From Candidatus Anammoxibacter sp. (GTDB lineage: Bacteria > Planctomycetota > Brocadiia > Brocadiales > Anammoxibacteraceae), in NCBI GenBank assembly GCA_021777055.1, contig JAIQZO010000052.1, positions 1 through 33,899 of the forward strand: a DNA stretch of 33,899 nucleotides. The letters are read 5' to 3'. The notes under the pieces are model-generated. The model had not been told where the DNA came from and searched no databases. It worked only from the letters and a program-made list of their open reading frames with translations. Below are positions 1-7,336 of this stretch, piece by piece. Position 1 is the first letter of the stretch. Each line of letters begins with the position of its first letter. The position numbers were made by a program, and so were the translations under genes.

Positions 1-213
1 GCATTGTCCGGTTAGCCTTTTGCAGTGCAATAATGTTCCATATTTATGAACATTTTGCAACATCATGATGCGAAAAAGTACCTAAAGTTAATAGCTTTGT
101 TTTTTATAAATAATAAATTTCTATAATTTTAGGCATTTTAGTGCACTTTAGGCATTTTAGGCACTTAATGTTAGCACACATATGTATTCCGCAAATATCT
201 AACCGGACAATGC
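1..213. repeat. MITE-like element with 15-bp perfect terminal inverted repeats
   Basis: The first 15 bases (GCATTGTCCGGTTAG) recur as an exact reverse complement at 199-213, and a weaker TTTGC match follows inside. The interior is very AT-rich, has no open frame of note, and contains a nested palindrome (AATGTTC/GAACATT, around 32-54) and a 19-bp tandem repeat (128-146 and 147-164, sharing TTTAGGCATTTTAG). This looks like a non-autonomous inverted-repeat element. Its outer left base coincides with the window edge, so the true end and any target duplication cannot be seen. Confidence 0.5.
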
Positions 214-318
214 TGAGATTTTGTAGCTTTTATGGAATAGATGAGACAGAATAATGGAATACTAGATTTTGGAAGTGAATACAAATTTACAATTAATAAC
301 ATAACATAGTAAAAAAAA

Positions 319-349
319 CACAAATCTATGCTTTATCCTGAATTCTGTA
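319..349 (-). repeat. Dispersed ~30-bp repeat, copy 1
   Basis: Read on the minus strand this segment (core CAGAATTCAG, then TAAAGCATAGATTTGT) matches 14347-14376 on the plus strand with about two differences in 29 bases. It lies just downstream of the LytTR gene and ends in a T-rich tract, so it might also contribute to that gene's transcript end. No function is known to me. Confidence 0.45.
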
Positions 350-380
350 TATTGGTTGAGGCTTTGCTGTACTATGAAGT

Positions 381-1085
381 CTAGAATCTCGGCAGCAACG
401 CGTTTTTTAACTCTTGGAGTCTGCGTCTTGCAATGGGTACATGGGGTAGAGATTCCTTTTCAAATAATACTTTTGAGTGTCCTTTATCATCTTTCTGAAT
501 ACTCTTTACACGTTCAAGATTAATAATGTAACTTTTGTGAACTCTGAAAAGATATTTAGTCTGACATCTTTCCATAATGTTTTTCAATGTAATATGGGCA
601 AGAAATGTGTCCTCATCAGTAAATATTTCACAATAATTTCCGTTAGATTTTATAAAAGAGATAGAGTCTGGTTTTAAGAAAAAACAAGAATTACCTGAAC
701 ATATGGGTATACTTTTCAGAACCATTAATCCGTTGTCAGGGTTTATTGCCGCTCCTGTCTCTTCTGAAACATCAATGAAATTCATTGCATATTGGTTGCA
801 GGTACCTTCTCCCATGTCGATTTTAGAAACATTAATCATCAATACTTTGTTTAAAACATCAATAAACATTGCTGCTTGTATTCCACTGCGTTCAGGCTCT
901 GTATTGTTTAAAAGTGAAGATATTTTAGTGTGGCTTTTGCCATTATGGTATTGATAGACTGATTCTCCCAATTCTGTCACTCTAGAACCTAATACCTGGC
1001 GTGCATATGTGTTCATCCCAATAACCCGGAAATCAGAAGAGAGAATTACCGTACCAATAGCGTTGTCACTCATTAAGCTTTTCAT
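381..1085 (-). CDS. PAS-LytTR transcriptional regulator
   Basis: This 234-residue protein has an N-terminal PAS-like sensor (about 8-110, with GMN at 23-25) and a C-terminal LytTR DNA-binding domain (about 135-232; FRVHKSYIINLERV is typical). LytTR domains bind direct repeats upstream of target genes. There is no receiver domain, so it is a one-component sensor-regulator rather than a classical response regulator. The PAS part carries YHNGKS around His47, which recalls the CHPPKS-type motif of PAS_10-like domains and the heme-ligand region of RcoM-type PAS-LytTR CO sensors. That comparison is from memory and heme binding is only a possibility. A second ATG at codon 5 is an equally good start, as no strong ribosome site precedes either. 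No operon partner is visible. Confidence 0.8.
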   Translation of the reverse strand: MKSLMSDNAIGTVILSSDFRVIGMNTYARQVLGSRVTELGESVYQYHNGKSHTKISSLLNNTEPERSGIQAAMFIDVLNKVLMINVSKIDMGEGTCNQYAMNFIDVSEETGAAINPDNGLMVLKSIPICSGNSCFFLKPDSISFIKSNGNYCEIFTDEDTFLAHITLKNIMERCQTKYLFRVHKSYIINLERVKSIQKDDKGHSKVLFEKESLPHVPIARRRLQELKNALLPRF

Positions 1086-1476
1086 CTTAGTTTATAGAAT
1101 ATAAATTTCTATACATTAGATCCCAATATATATTTAGCTAACTACAATATATAAAAATGTTTTGTGTATGGAATAGGGGGGAGTAATTATAACAAATGAA
1201 ACATCGGAAATGCCACTTTCGTTTATTTTTAGGATCAACGGATTTTTGTGACCGTTTTAAATTAAAAGTGATCAGGAAAAAAGATAGAGAATCGTTAGAG
1301 GTGTTACTGCAATTTATGGCCTTGGTAGGTGATAAAAGGCTTGATTGTGATATGTAGACGGATTACTAAATGGTTTTTGAAAGTAAGTTCAACCATATTA
1401 TGCCTGTCATGTCAAATGTTATGCTATATGGCTTTATACCGTTGCCTTAGAGTGTAGGTATGAAAATAACAACAGT

Positions 1477-1510
1477 GGCAACCGTTTGCTTTTTGTTGCG
1501 AATGGTTGCC
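1477..1510 (-). terminator. Relic flagellin-type terminator hairpin
   Basis: GGCAACCGTTTGC (1477-1489) pairs with GCGAATGGTTGCC (1498-1510), a 13-bp stem with two G-T wobbles and an 8-base loop. It is the diverged counterpart of the hairpin at 5075-5108 and lies the same distance beyond the stop codon of the flagellin-tail relic. Confidence 0.55.
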
Positions 1511-1535
1511 CTATTTCTACCATTATTTTTCTGTT

Positions 1536-1571
1536 TTATTCTTGTAGAAGCTGCAGTGCCAGTTGAAAAGT
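1536..1571 (-). pseudogene. Remnant of the last ~11 codons of a second flagellin gene
   Basis: On the minus strand this reads ...FQLALQLLQE-stop, against PQIALQLLQG-stop at the end of the intact flagellin (5132 onward). The stop, the spacing to the terminator hairpin, the hairpin itself and the sequence beyond (GGTATGAAAATAA, about 1457) are also shared. Upstream of these codons the similarity stops, so the body of the gene has been lost by deletion or replacement. The neighbouring GT-D gene now occupies the place where the flagellin body would have been. Confidence 0.65.
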
Positions 1572-1691
1572 AGCCTAAAGGCGTTTAAGGATTTTCTGCT
1601 TGTAACCGATGGTGACAGCAATATGGAGAGTTATATCATATACTATCCGGTCGCTTCATTAAAACTTACTTACCTTTAACACGAACTAATA

Positions 1692-2675
1692 TTACCAATA
1701 ACATCCACCTTCTACTTTGCTTGCGTTTTCTGGAGTTTCTTCCGGGAGTGGCTTAACCCAATATTTGTTCACAATATTTTTATTATAATTTGGATACCTT
1801 TCCCACCTTTTCCCTTTAATACCAAATAACAGTTGTAATATTCCTCCGAGATGAACGGCTTTTTTATCTAAAGATTTTACAAATGAAGACAAAATAAGGC
1901 CATAGCTTCCCGCCCCTATCAATGCAATATCAAAGTCTCTTTTCTTTATCTCTTCTTTCATATGATCTAAGGCTGAAAACCAGGAATCAAATTCTGTTTT
2001 TGTTCCAGCTATGGATTGAACCGCTTTAACGACTTCTAGTTTCTTGAATTTTGGTAAAACTTTTGAAGAAGTAAACAAAAATTCTCTTCTTTCGTACTGA
2101 CTCTCTATACTTTTTTTGAATGGATGAACAACAAGGACTTTCTTGTTTTCTAAAGCCTCGGTCCAAGAAAACGGTTTATGGGCACTACACAAAACAGACG
2201 TATCTAAAATTTTTGCTCTTGGAGAGTACCGATTAAAAATATTTTGTTCTTTATCAAAATTTCTTCTAAATATCATTGCACATAAATAATCTATATTATT
2301 ACAGCTTTCTAAGTATAGACGAACCCATTTTTTTGCTAACTCTTGATCACGAGGGAAAAAACCCGCATTGTAGCAAAGCTTATTTAGCTTTTCTTCTTTT
2401 ATCTTATTGTACATTAGATGATCAAATACCACATTTACTTCAACTGCTCCATGTCTACTAATCATTAAGCTTTTATCAGATAACAAAGCATTATAAACAA
2501 GCTTATTCCCGTCAAACCTATTGTGAAGGACTGCTATTTCATTTCTAAAATACCCTCCTTGCATTTTTAATCTCACTTCACCGTCATTTTCTATTCTTAG
2601 CTTTTCTATCTCTTTTTCTAATTTTTCTATTCTTTTAAATATTGGGAAAAATTTTCTTATAATAAATTCTTTCAT
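1692..2675 (-). CDS. GT-D-fold putative glycosyltransferase
   Basis: A 327-residue protein. A basic amphipathic/coiled-coil segment (about 8-30) precedes a domain resembling the GT-D (DUF1792-like) family: ISRHGAVEV at 72-80 in the place of the usual SxxRxGDGE-type motif, CYNAGFFP at 101-108, KKVLVVHPF at 178-186, QSIAG at 220-224, IALIGAGSYGL at 250-260, HLGGILQLLFGIKGKRW at 275-291 and a terminal EGGCYW. GT-D enzymes transfer sugars to glycans or glycoproteins. Donor and acceptor cannot be told here. The ATG at 2675 is supported by AAGGTG five bases upstream. It stands between a flagellin relic and the intact flagellin gene, all on the minus strand, so a role in flagellin glycosylation is conceivable but unproven. 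Confidence 0.7.
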   Translation of the reverse strand: MKEFIIRKFFPIFKRIEKLEKEIEKLRIENDGEVRLKMQGGYFRNEIAVLHNRFDGNKLVYNALLSDKSLMISRHGAVEVNVVFDHLMYNKIKEEKLNKLCYNAGFFPRDQELAKKWVRLYLESCNNIDYLCAMIFRRNFDKEQNIFNRYSPRAKILDTSVLCSAHKPFSWTEALENKKVLVVHPFKKSIESQYERREFLFTSSKVLPKFKKLEVVKAVQSIAGTKTEFDSWFSALDHMKEEIKKRDFDIALIGAGSYGLILSSFVKSLDKKAVHLGGILQLLFGIKGKRWERYPNYNKNIVNKYWVKPLPEETPENASKVEGGCYW

Positions 2676-2725
2676 ATATCACCTTTTAAATAAGGGGGCA
2701 ATTTCTATATAAAGTATTTATAACG

Positions 2726-3659
2726 ATGCCGTATAATATTGATCCTCTAAAATGTAAGAAATCACCATTGTTCATTGAACTATGTGAACCTGTTAATAAA
2801 ATACTTGCCATTGTGCTTTCCCTTAAGGCTAGAGGCAACAGAGCATTACAAATGAATTTTAAACACTAACTAAAAGCATTAACCTTTTATCACCTTGAGG
2901 AGCACTCTTCAGGACGACATCTTTTCCATGTACTTAAGGAAGATGATTTTGCCAAGAATGAAAATCGCTTCTCCAGATGATATAAAGAAGAGCAGCTTTT
3001 TTGAAGCTATCAATAACAGAGGACTGGTGCAGCTAACATATGTCTTTTAATCCTTTCTTGGTCAAGCTTTCAACTTCTACCAACCGCTTATGCATCTCTT
3101 GGTGAACTTATTTCAATTAATTGATGCTGTTTTATCTATGTACTGGGCAGACTATAGAATTGGTTTTAAGAAAGTAAAAGTCCATCTTGGTTTTGACATA
3201 AATCACTCTATTCCTTCAAAAGTATTTTTGAAGGATAGTAAAAGGTGACGAACGTTCTTTTGTTAGCCAGATCATTTCTGTTGGCCAAACAGGGATCATG
3301 GGTATAGGTTGCCAATGTCATAAAGATTTTGATATTTGGCAACTTGTCAGACAGACGAACCAGTTCGTCTGGTTGGGTATCGTGCTGATGGCAAAGTATA
3401 TTGGGCTTGCGACATATCGTAGTGGTTTAAAGGCAGAAGAAATAGTCTATATCTATAAACTGCAATGGAATATTGAGATATTCTTTGGCTGGTGGAAACG
3501 CCACTTGAAAGTCTACAGCGCCTTATCGCAAGATCGCAATATGGGCTCATGGTTTAAAGGCTTGCAGGATTAATCACATACCTGCTGATAGTCATATATT
3601 GCCACAACAATTTTAACGAAAAGGTATCAATTAAAAGAGTCAGGGAATTAAGGATCTAG
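2726..3659 (+). pseudogene. Broken IS4-family DDE transposase
   Basis: Fragments of an IS4-type transposase can be followed on the plus strand through several stops and frame changes. MPYNIDPLKCKKSP starts at 2726. LKALTFYHLEEHSSGRH and DDFAKNEN lie around 2870-2970. KVKVHLGFDINHSIPSKVFL lies around 3173-3230. GQTGIMGIGCQCHKDFD lies around 3283-3330. The C-terminal WNIEIFFGWWKRHLKVY block, which carries the catalytic Glu region, lies around 3466-3516. The end reads LITYLLIVIYCHNNF...RVRELRI-stop at 3659. Several hundred bases of the middle, with one catalytic Asp region, appear deleted after about 3345. The longest open piece is 3298-3573. No terminal inverted repeats could be identified. Confidence 0.75.
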
Positions 3660-3971
3660 ATCGTAAATGAGTTACGAAACTCTAAACCTTGAACCGTTGG
3701 ACAAAAATAATGTTAAAGATCAATAAAAAAATTATGATACAAATACCTAACTTTTTTTCAGCAATGTGCTTTTCTGCGATGCAAACTTCCATATTATATA
3801 ATATGCAGAATAATAGGTATGGAAGAGTGTTACCTTGTAAAATAGAAGTACTTCCATTTTTTCTATTGCGTCCTTAGACTTAAGAAGTATCTCGCAATTG
3901 GCATACCAATAAGGATCAAATCTTGAATTAACTGATAATGTTTTGTTTCAATGGATTGCATCTTTACTGCT

Positions 3972-4121
3972 ATAAATGTTACTACTGCTCCGATTTTGCA
4001 CAATAATAATATGTTGATGTTTTAGCTATTGTTATCATGGAGCGGAATAAATGTTACTGCTGCTCCGATTTCGCACAGTGGTAATATATTGACGTTTTGC
4101 CTATTATTGTGAAATAGGGCG
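3972..4121. repeat. Two imperfect 75-bp tandem repeats
   Basis: Copy one (3972-4046) and copy two (4047-4121) both start ATAAATGTTACT, then share CTGCTCCGATTT, GCACA and AATAT.TTGA.GTTTT. They diverge toward the 3' end. They lie in non-coding DNA between the IS4 relic and the IS91-type relic. Function is unknown. Confidence 0.6.
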
Positions 4122-4199
4122 TTTATGTAACATATATTAGGGTAGTATGTTACGCTTGGTTGTTATGTTCTCTACACTGTCACTATTTTTTGTAGGAGA

Positions 4200-4250
4200 A
4201 ACCCCTGTAAGGTTTGTAGGGAATTACCTTACAAGGGTTGTTTTGTTGTT
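4200..4250 (+). terminator. Rho-independent terminator-like hairpin
   Basis: AACCCCTGTAAGGT (4200-4213) pairs with ACCTTACAAGGGTT (4226-4239) with one mismatch over 14 bp and a 12-base loop. It is followed by TTTTGTTGTT on the plus strand. No obvious gene lies upstream, so it could end an unannotated transcript or be a leftover of a mobile element. Confidence 0.4.
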
Positions 4251-4337
4251 AACCGAAACCGATTTCACGATAGTATTCATAGAGTAAAGAGCGAGTATAA
4301 GATCTTTAACAATTGTGTAAAGTAGCAAAGAAATGTG

Positions 4338-4955
4338 GGACAAATTCTTGGGGATTAATTTTTTTCCTTTAGTTTAAATTTATATTTTTGTAGTTAAACA
4401 GTACTCAATGTAATCAGGAATTCGAAATTTAGGAAGCCATTTCTCGGCTATATTTGTATGTTATTCAATCATGCTTTCCCCGATGTAGCTATAGCTATAC
4501 CTGCGGAAGCACTCAATCATAATATGCAAATATAACCAAAACCTGAATCACTAAATTTCGAATTCCCGATTACTTTGAGTATAAAACAGATAAAAGATAG
4601 GTAAGTTAAGAGATCGCATATTGGAGGAGATAAAGTTAAGAAATTTAAGAAAGAAGACAAAAAGGTCTTATGTAAGGGAAAGAAAAGCAGATGCTGAGAT
4701 GTACGGTAGATAGCCGGCAGAAAGAGGAGAAACAGAGATACTGAAGTATCTGCAACACTTACGTGAGGAAGAAAAGCTAAGCCGATCGAGCTTTAACGTA
4801 GCCTACCGCACCTTGAGATTTTTTTATAGTAAAATATTGAATCAAAGTTTTGCGTAGAAAAGATGTCTCGTCCTAAAAGAGAAAAGAGATTACTAATAGT
4901 GTCGTCACAATCAGCGAGAAGATCAATAATTAGAGAATTACCGCAATTTAAAATT
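4338..4955 (+). pseudogene. Decayed left end of an IS91-type element with recombinase gene relic
   Basis: The segment matches the left end and recombinase gene of the element at 31398. The upstream part aligns at GGACAAA.TCTT and CCTTTAGTTTAA.TTTATATTTTT (4338-4391 against 31398-31450). The recombinase relic begins near 4603 (KLRDRILEEIKLRNL against [15 protein letters not shown]). An in-frame stop falls near GR*PAERGE, and a second stop with a frame change falls at about 4855. It continues as SRPKREKRLLIVSS (about 4866) and fades near 4955. A 180-bp palindromic element (4402-4581) is inserted in its leader. The C-terminal half of the recombinase and the transposase are gone. Confidence 0.75.
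4402..4581. mobile_element. 180-bp near-palindromic MITE-like insertion
   Basis: The terminal 31 bases (4402-4432, starting TACTCAATGTAATCAGG) match the reverse complement of the last 31 (4551-4581) at 29 positions. The similarity continues inward to a centre near AGCTATAGCT, so the whole element can fold into one long hairpin. It splits the leader of the IS91-type relic. Flanks TTAAACAG on the left and TAAAACAG on the right could be a decayed target duplication. No coding capacity. Confidence 0.7.
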
Positions 4956-4974
4956 AGGGCATATGCCCTAATTT
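4951..4974. repeat. 24-bp perfect palindrome
   Basis: The 24 bases are identical to their reverse complement, with core AGGGCATATGCCCT. They sit exactly where similarity to the recombinase gene at 31477 ends, so this may mark a deletion junction or a separate small element. Confidence 0.45.
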
Positions 4975-5074
4975 CCTATTACCAGTTTGTAATCCTAAAG
5001 AGGCTGTTAAATGTAATAATGGGTAGTTTTATAGCGGGTGATTTACAGTATATTGGTATGAAAATAATAACAGT

Positions 5075-5108
5075 GGTAACCGTTTGCTTTTTGTAGCGAA
5101 CGGTTACC
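5075..5108 (-). terminator. Flagellin gene terminator hairpin
   Basis: A 14-bp stem (5075-5088 with 5095-5108, one G-T wobble) and a 6-base loop begin 24 bases past the flagellin stop. On the minus strand it is followed by ACTGTTATTATTTTC, a moderately U-rich tract. A diverged duplicate exists at 1477-1510. Confidence 0.7.
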
Positions 5109-5131
5109 CTATTTCTGCAGTGTTTTCTGTT

Positions 5132-6946
5132 TTATCCTTGTAGAAGCTGTAAGGCTATTTGAGGAAGTCCATTTGCTTGTGCAAGCATTGATGCTCCAGC
5201 TTGAACAAGTATCTGATTCTTTGTGAGAATCGCGACCTCTTTTGCGAAATCAGCATCCCTTATCCTGCTTTCAGATGCGCTGGTATTTTCCGCGGCGATT
5301 TCCAGGTTTTGGATGGCAAATTCTATTCTGTTCTGTATAGCGCCGATGTCAGATCTTAATGTGTTTACATCGTCAAGAGCTGCATCCAGTGTCAGAATAG
5401 CGGCTGTTGCATTCTTCTGAGTATCAATTTTTAATGAGTTGACATTAAAAGTTGACAAATCTTTGGCCACTGACTTGCTGGTTGAAAGTGTTGGGTCAAG
5501 GTCGGCAAGAGATGATGCTGATGTTAGGAGAAAAGTCTCACTGGAATTAAGTCGCACCTGGCCTCTGTAGACAAACGACGTTCCGTTCATATCAGCAGCG
5601 TCTAGTCCTAAAGTAGTAGTTGCAGTAGTAGTATCTTTAGTCGTAATTGCAATGTTTCGTCCGTCTGCAGCCGTAAGTACCAGTTTCCCTGATCCATTGA
5701 TAGTTGCAGTTACTCCTGATTCTCCAACTTTGCTGTTAATTGCCGTTACAAGTGCGCCAGTACCGTCATTTGCGGTAATCGTTACTGACCCAATATCTAT
5801 TCCGTTAATGAAGACATCACCGGAAGAGAGTATACCTGCCGCTACAGCTGCATTTGCTGTTACCTGGTGTTCTACCGCTTTTGCTTGGACAGTACTAGTT
5901 GACCTTATAGCATTAATGGCGACCGACTTGGCGATTGCACTTGATTCGCCGTTGTTATTAGTTATAGCTACATCAGTACTACCAATGGCAAAGTTACTGG
6001 CTAAATCACTTAATCCAGCCATAGATATAACGTTTCCGCTTGTTGCCGCTGCTCCTGCATTGGATAATGCTAACTGTAACGTTTCTCCGCCGGTGGCTTC
6101 CAGTACGTATCCCGATTCGTTTACAACCCTTGCAGTAACATTGGTGATTCCTGCTGCAGTTACTGCGTTAGCTATACTAGCTGCAATTTCAGATCCAGCT
6201 TGGTTAACAATCATTGATACTGTTATGCTGGTACCATTAACAAAGAAGTTAAGTGTCATTGTTGATACCGCGGAACCAAGCTGTTTGCTTGAAAGATCAA
6301 GAACTGAAAATTGGTCGTCCGCGGAATTTGTTGCGGCAACGTCTATACCGTTAATCTTAATCTCGCCTGCACCAAAACCTTCATTTATAGAGGTTGTGAT
6401 ACCGTCTCCTATATCCGCAATAAACTCAGCTCTTGCTCCTATCGCAGTACCTCGTAAATCACCAAAGTTTATAGCCAGGGTTTGGTCTGCGTTGGCGCCC
6501 ATTTGTATCAATGAATTCTTAAATGAGCCGTCTAAAAGTGTTTGTGTGTTAAACTCTGATGTATTTGATACCCTTGTAAGTTCTGTTACCAGGTTGTCAG
6601 CTTCTTTTGTCAATGTATTACGGTCTGTGTTTGTGTTGTCGTCTGATGCAGCTTGAACTGCAAGTTCTCTTAGCCTTTGAAGGATATTTGTAATTGTATC
6701 TATTCCTCCTTCTGCAACCTGCACAAGAGATATGGCGTTATTTGCATTTCTTATCGCCTGGTTTGAACCTCTGACTTGTGCTTGAAACTTGGTTGCAATT
6801 GACAATCCAGCGGCATCATCAGCTGCGCTGTTTATTCGTAATCCTGATGAGAGCCTTTGTATGGATTTTCCCAGTTTGTTGTTGTTAACATTTAGATTCC
6901 TTTGCGCATTTAGAGCTTCTATATTCGTATTTACTACTAAAGCCAT
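5132..6946 (-). CDS. fliC: Flagellin, large form with hypervariable insert
   Basis: A 604-residue filament subunit, longer than many flagellins. The N-terminal D0/D1 block (1-140) has NTNIEALNAQRNL at 7-19, RLSSGLRINSAADDAAGL at 31-48 and QRLRELAV at 90-97, which corresponds to the TLR5-contact segment of Salmonella flagellin. The C-terminal D1/D0 block (about 504-604) has QNRIEFAIQNLEIAAENTSA and ends ALQLLQG. The middle (about 140-503) is a surface-exposed variable region rich in A, T, N and S, with at least one flagellin-IN-like segment (SGDVFINGIDIGSVTI). There is no signal peptide, as expected for type III export. The ATG at 6946 has AAGGGGGA upstream. FliW and CsrA, encoded at 23298-24134, are the expected regulators. 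I found no clear sigma-28 or sigma-54 promoter. Confidence 0.97.
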   Translation of the reverse strand: MALVVNTNIEALNAQRNLNVNNNKLGKSIQRLSSGLRINSAADDAAGLSIATKFQAQVRGSNQAIRNANNAISLVQVAEGGIDTITNILQRLRELAVQAASDDNTNTDRNTLTKEADNLVTELTRVSNTSEFNTQTLLDGSFKNSLIQMGANADQTLAINFGDLRGTAIGARAEFIADIGDGITTSINEGFGAGEIKINGIDVAATNSADDQFSVLDLSSKQLGSAVSTMTLNFFVNGTSITVSMIVNQAGSEIAASIANAVTAAGITNVTARVVNESGYVLEATGGETLQLALSNAGAAATSGNVISMAGLSDLASNFAIGSTDVAITNNNGESSAIAKSVAINAIRSTSTVQAKAVEHQVTANAAVAAGILSSGDVFINGIDIGSVTITANDGTGALVTAINSKVGESGVTATINGSGKLVLTAADGRNIAITTKDTTTATTTLGLDAADMNGTSFVYRGQVRLNSSETFLLTSASSLADLDPTLSTSKSVAKDLSTFNVNSLKIDTQKNATAAILTLDAALDDVNTLRSDIGAIQNRIEFAIQNLEIAAENTSASESRIRDADFAKEVAILTKNQILVQAGASMLAQANGLPQIALQLLQG

Positions 6947-6951
6947 TTTGT

Positions 6952-7050
6952 TCCCCCTTTCGTAATTATGTTTACGATTCTTAATTATTGTTAACCAAAT
7001 TTATCTGAATATATGAAAGTTGTTATTTTTTTCTTCATGCACCTCCGTTG
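6952..7050 (-). promoter_or_regulatory. Flagellin mRNA leader with candidate CsrA sites
   Basis: On the minus strand an ACGGAGG (around 7041-7048) and the flagellin Shine-Dalgarno AAGGGGGA (6952-6959) each carry the GGA core recognised by CsrA. They are about 90 bases apart. A small hairpin (CGTAA/TTACG, 6961-6976) precedes the second. In Bacillus, CsrA represses flagellin mRNA through two such sites and FliW relieves it. The sites here are inferred from sequence only. Confidence 0.4.
6991..7038 (-). CDS. Possible 15-residue leader peptide upstream of flagellin
   Basis: An ATG at 7038 preceded by GGAGGT five to six bases ahead opens a frame MKKKITTFIYSDKFG-stop, 45 bases upstream of the flagellin start. 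The ribosome site is the best in the flagellin leader, but the peptide is too short to judge by composition. The same GGAGG may instead act as a CsrA site. Confidence 0.3.
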   Translation of the reverse strand: MKKKITTFIYSDKFG

Positions 7051-7105
7051 TCATAAATTGGCAGTTTATATTCTGGATATCTTTTTTTTTATGTACTCTG
7101 TCAGG

Positions 7106-7166
7106 GTATAAATTAAAGATTTCTTAATTTAACCAAAAGATTGAACGCTAAATCTTTAATTTATAC
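7106..7166. repeat. 17-bp perfect inverted repeat upstream of flagellin
   Basis: GTATAAATTAAAGATTT (7106-7122) and its exact complement (7150-7166) flank a 27-base spacer, about 160-220 bases upstream of the flagellin start. It could be a regulatory stem-loop, an operator or a small mobile repeat. Confidence 0.5.
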
Positions 7167-7336
7167 TCTAGTTAGGTATAGTATATATTCCACGATACAA
7201 TAAAGTTCCTCACTGGTAACTCTGATGTTTAAAACTAAAGAGAAGACTTTTAATAATTACAACATGTTTGCGTGTAAATCAGATTCTTATGATTTACCAC
7301 TTTGTAAAAATGAAGATAAACAAAAAAGGTAATTTG

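Larger units (their letters stand above)
1086..1691. other. Gene-free stretch holding a flagellin-tail relic
   Basis: I see no complete gene here. From about 1428 to 1571 the sequence is a diverged copy of the 3' end and terminator of the flagellin gene at 5132-6946 (annotated separately). The rest (1086-1427 and 1572-1691) shows no convincing coding frame or structure. Confidence 0.6.
3660..4337. other. Gene-free stretch with tandem repeat and hairpin
   Basis: No believable coding frame. It contains the two 75-bp imperfect repeats and a terminator-like hairpin, annotated separately. The remainder is AT-rich and featureless to me. Confidence 0.5.

Noticed and set aside
3298..3573. 91-residue frame as an independent gene
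   Set aside because: It is only the longest open piece of the broken IS4-type transposase and contains a junction of two separated parts of that protein.
3972..4121. CRISPR array
   Set aside because: Only two long, diverged adjacent units with no spacers. No cas genes in the window.
4863..5096. 77-codon plus-strand frame as a gene
   Set aside because: Its first half is the frame-shifted continuation of the recombinase relic. The rest runs into the flagellin terminator region.
5652..6656. Long 334-codon plus-strand open frame opposite the flagellin gene
   Set aside because: It is an antisense shadow of the Ala/Thr-rich flagellin core. The flagellin frame has full family motifs and a ribosome site, while this one has neither.
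6995..7020. Sigma-28 promoter for flagellin
   Set aside because: An AGATAAAT stretch on the minus strand faintly resembles the -10 element, but no proper TAAA-type -35 lies at the right distance.
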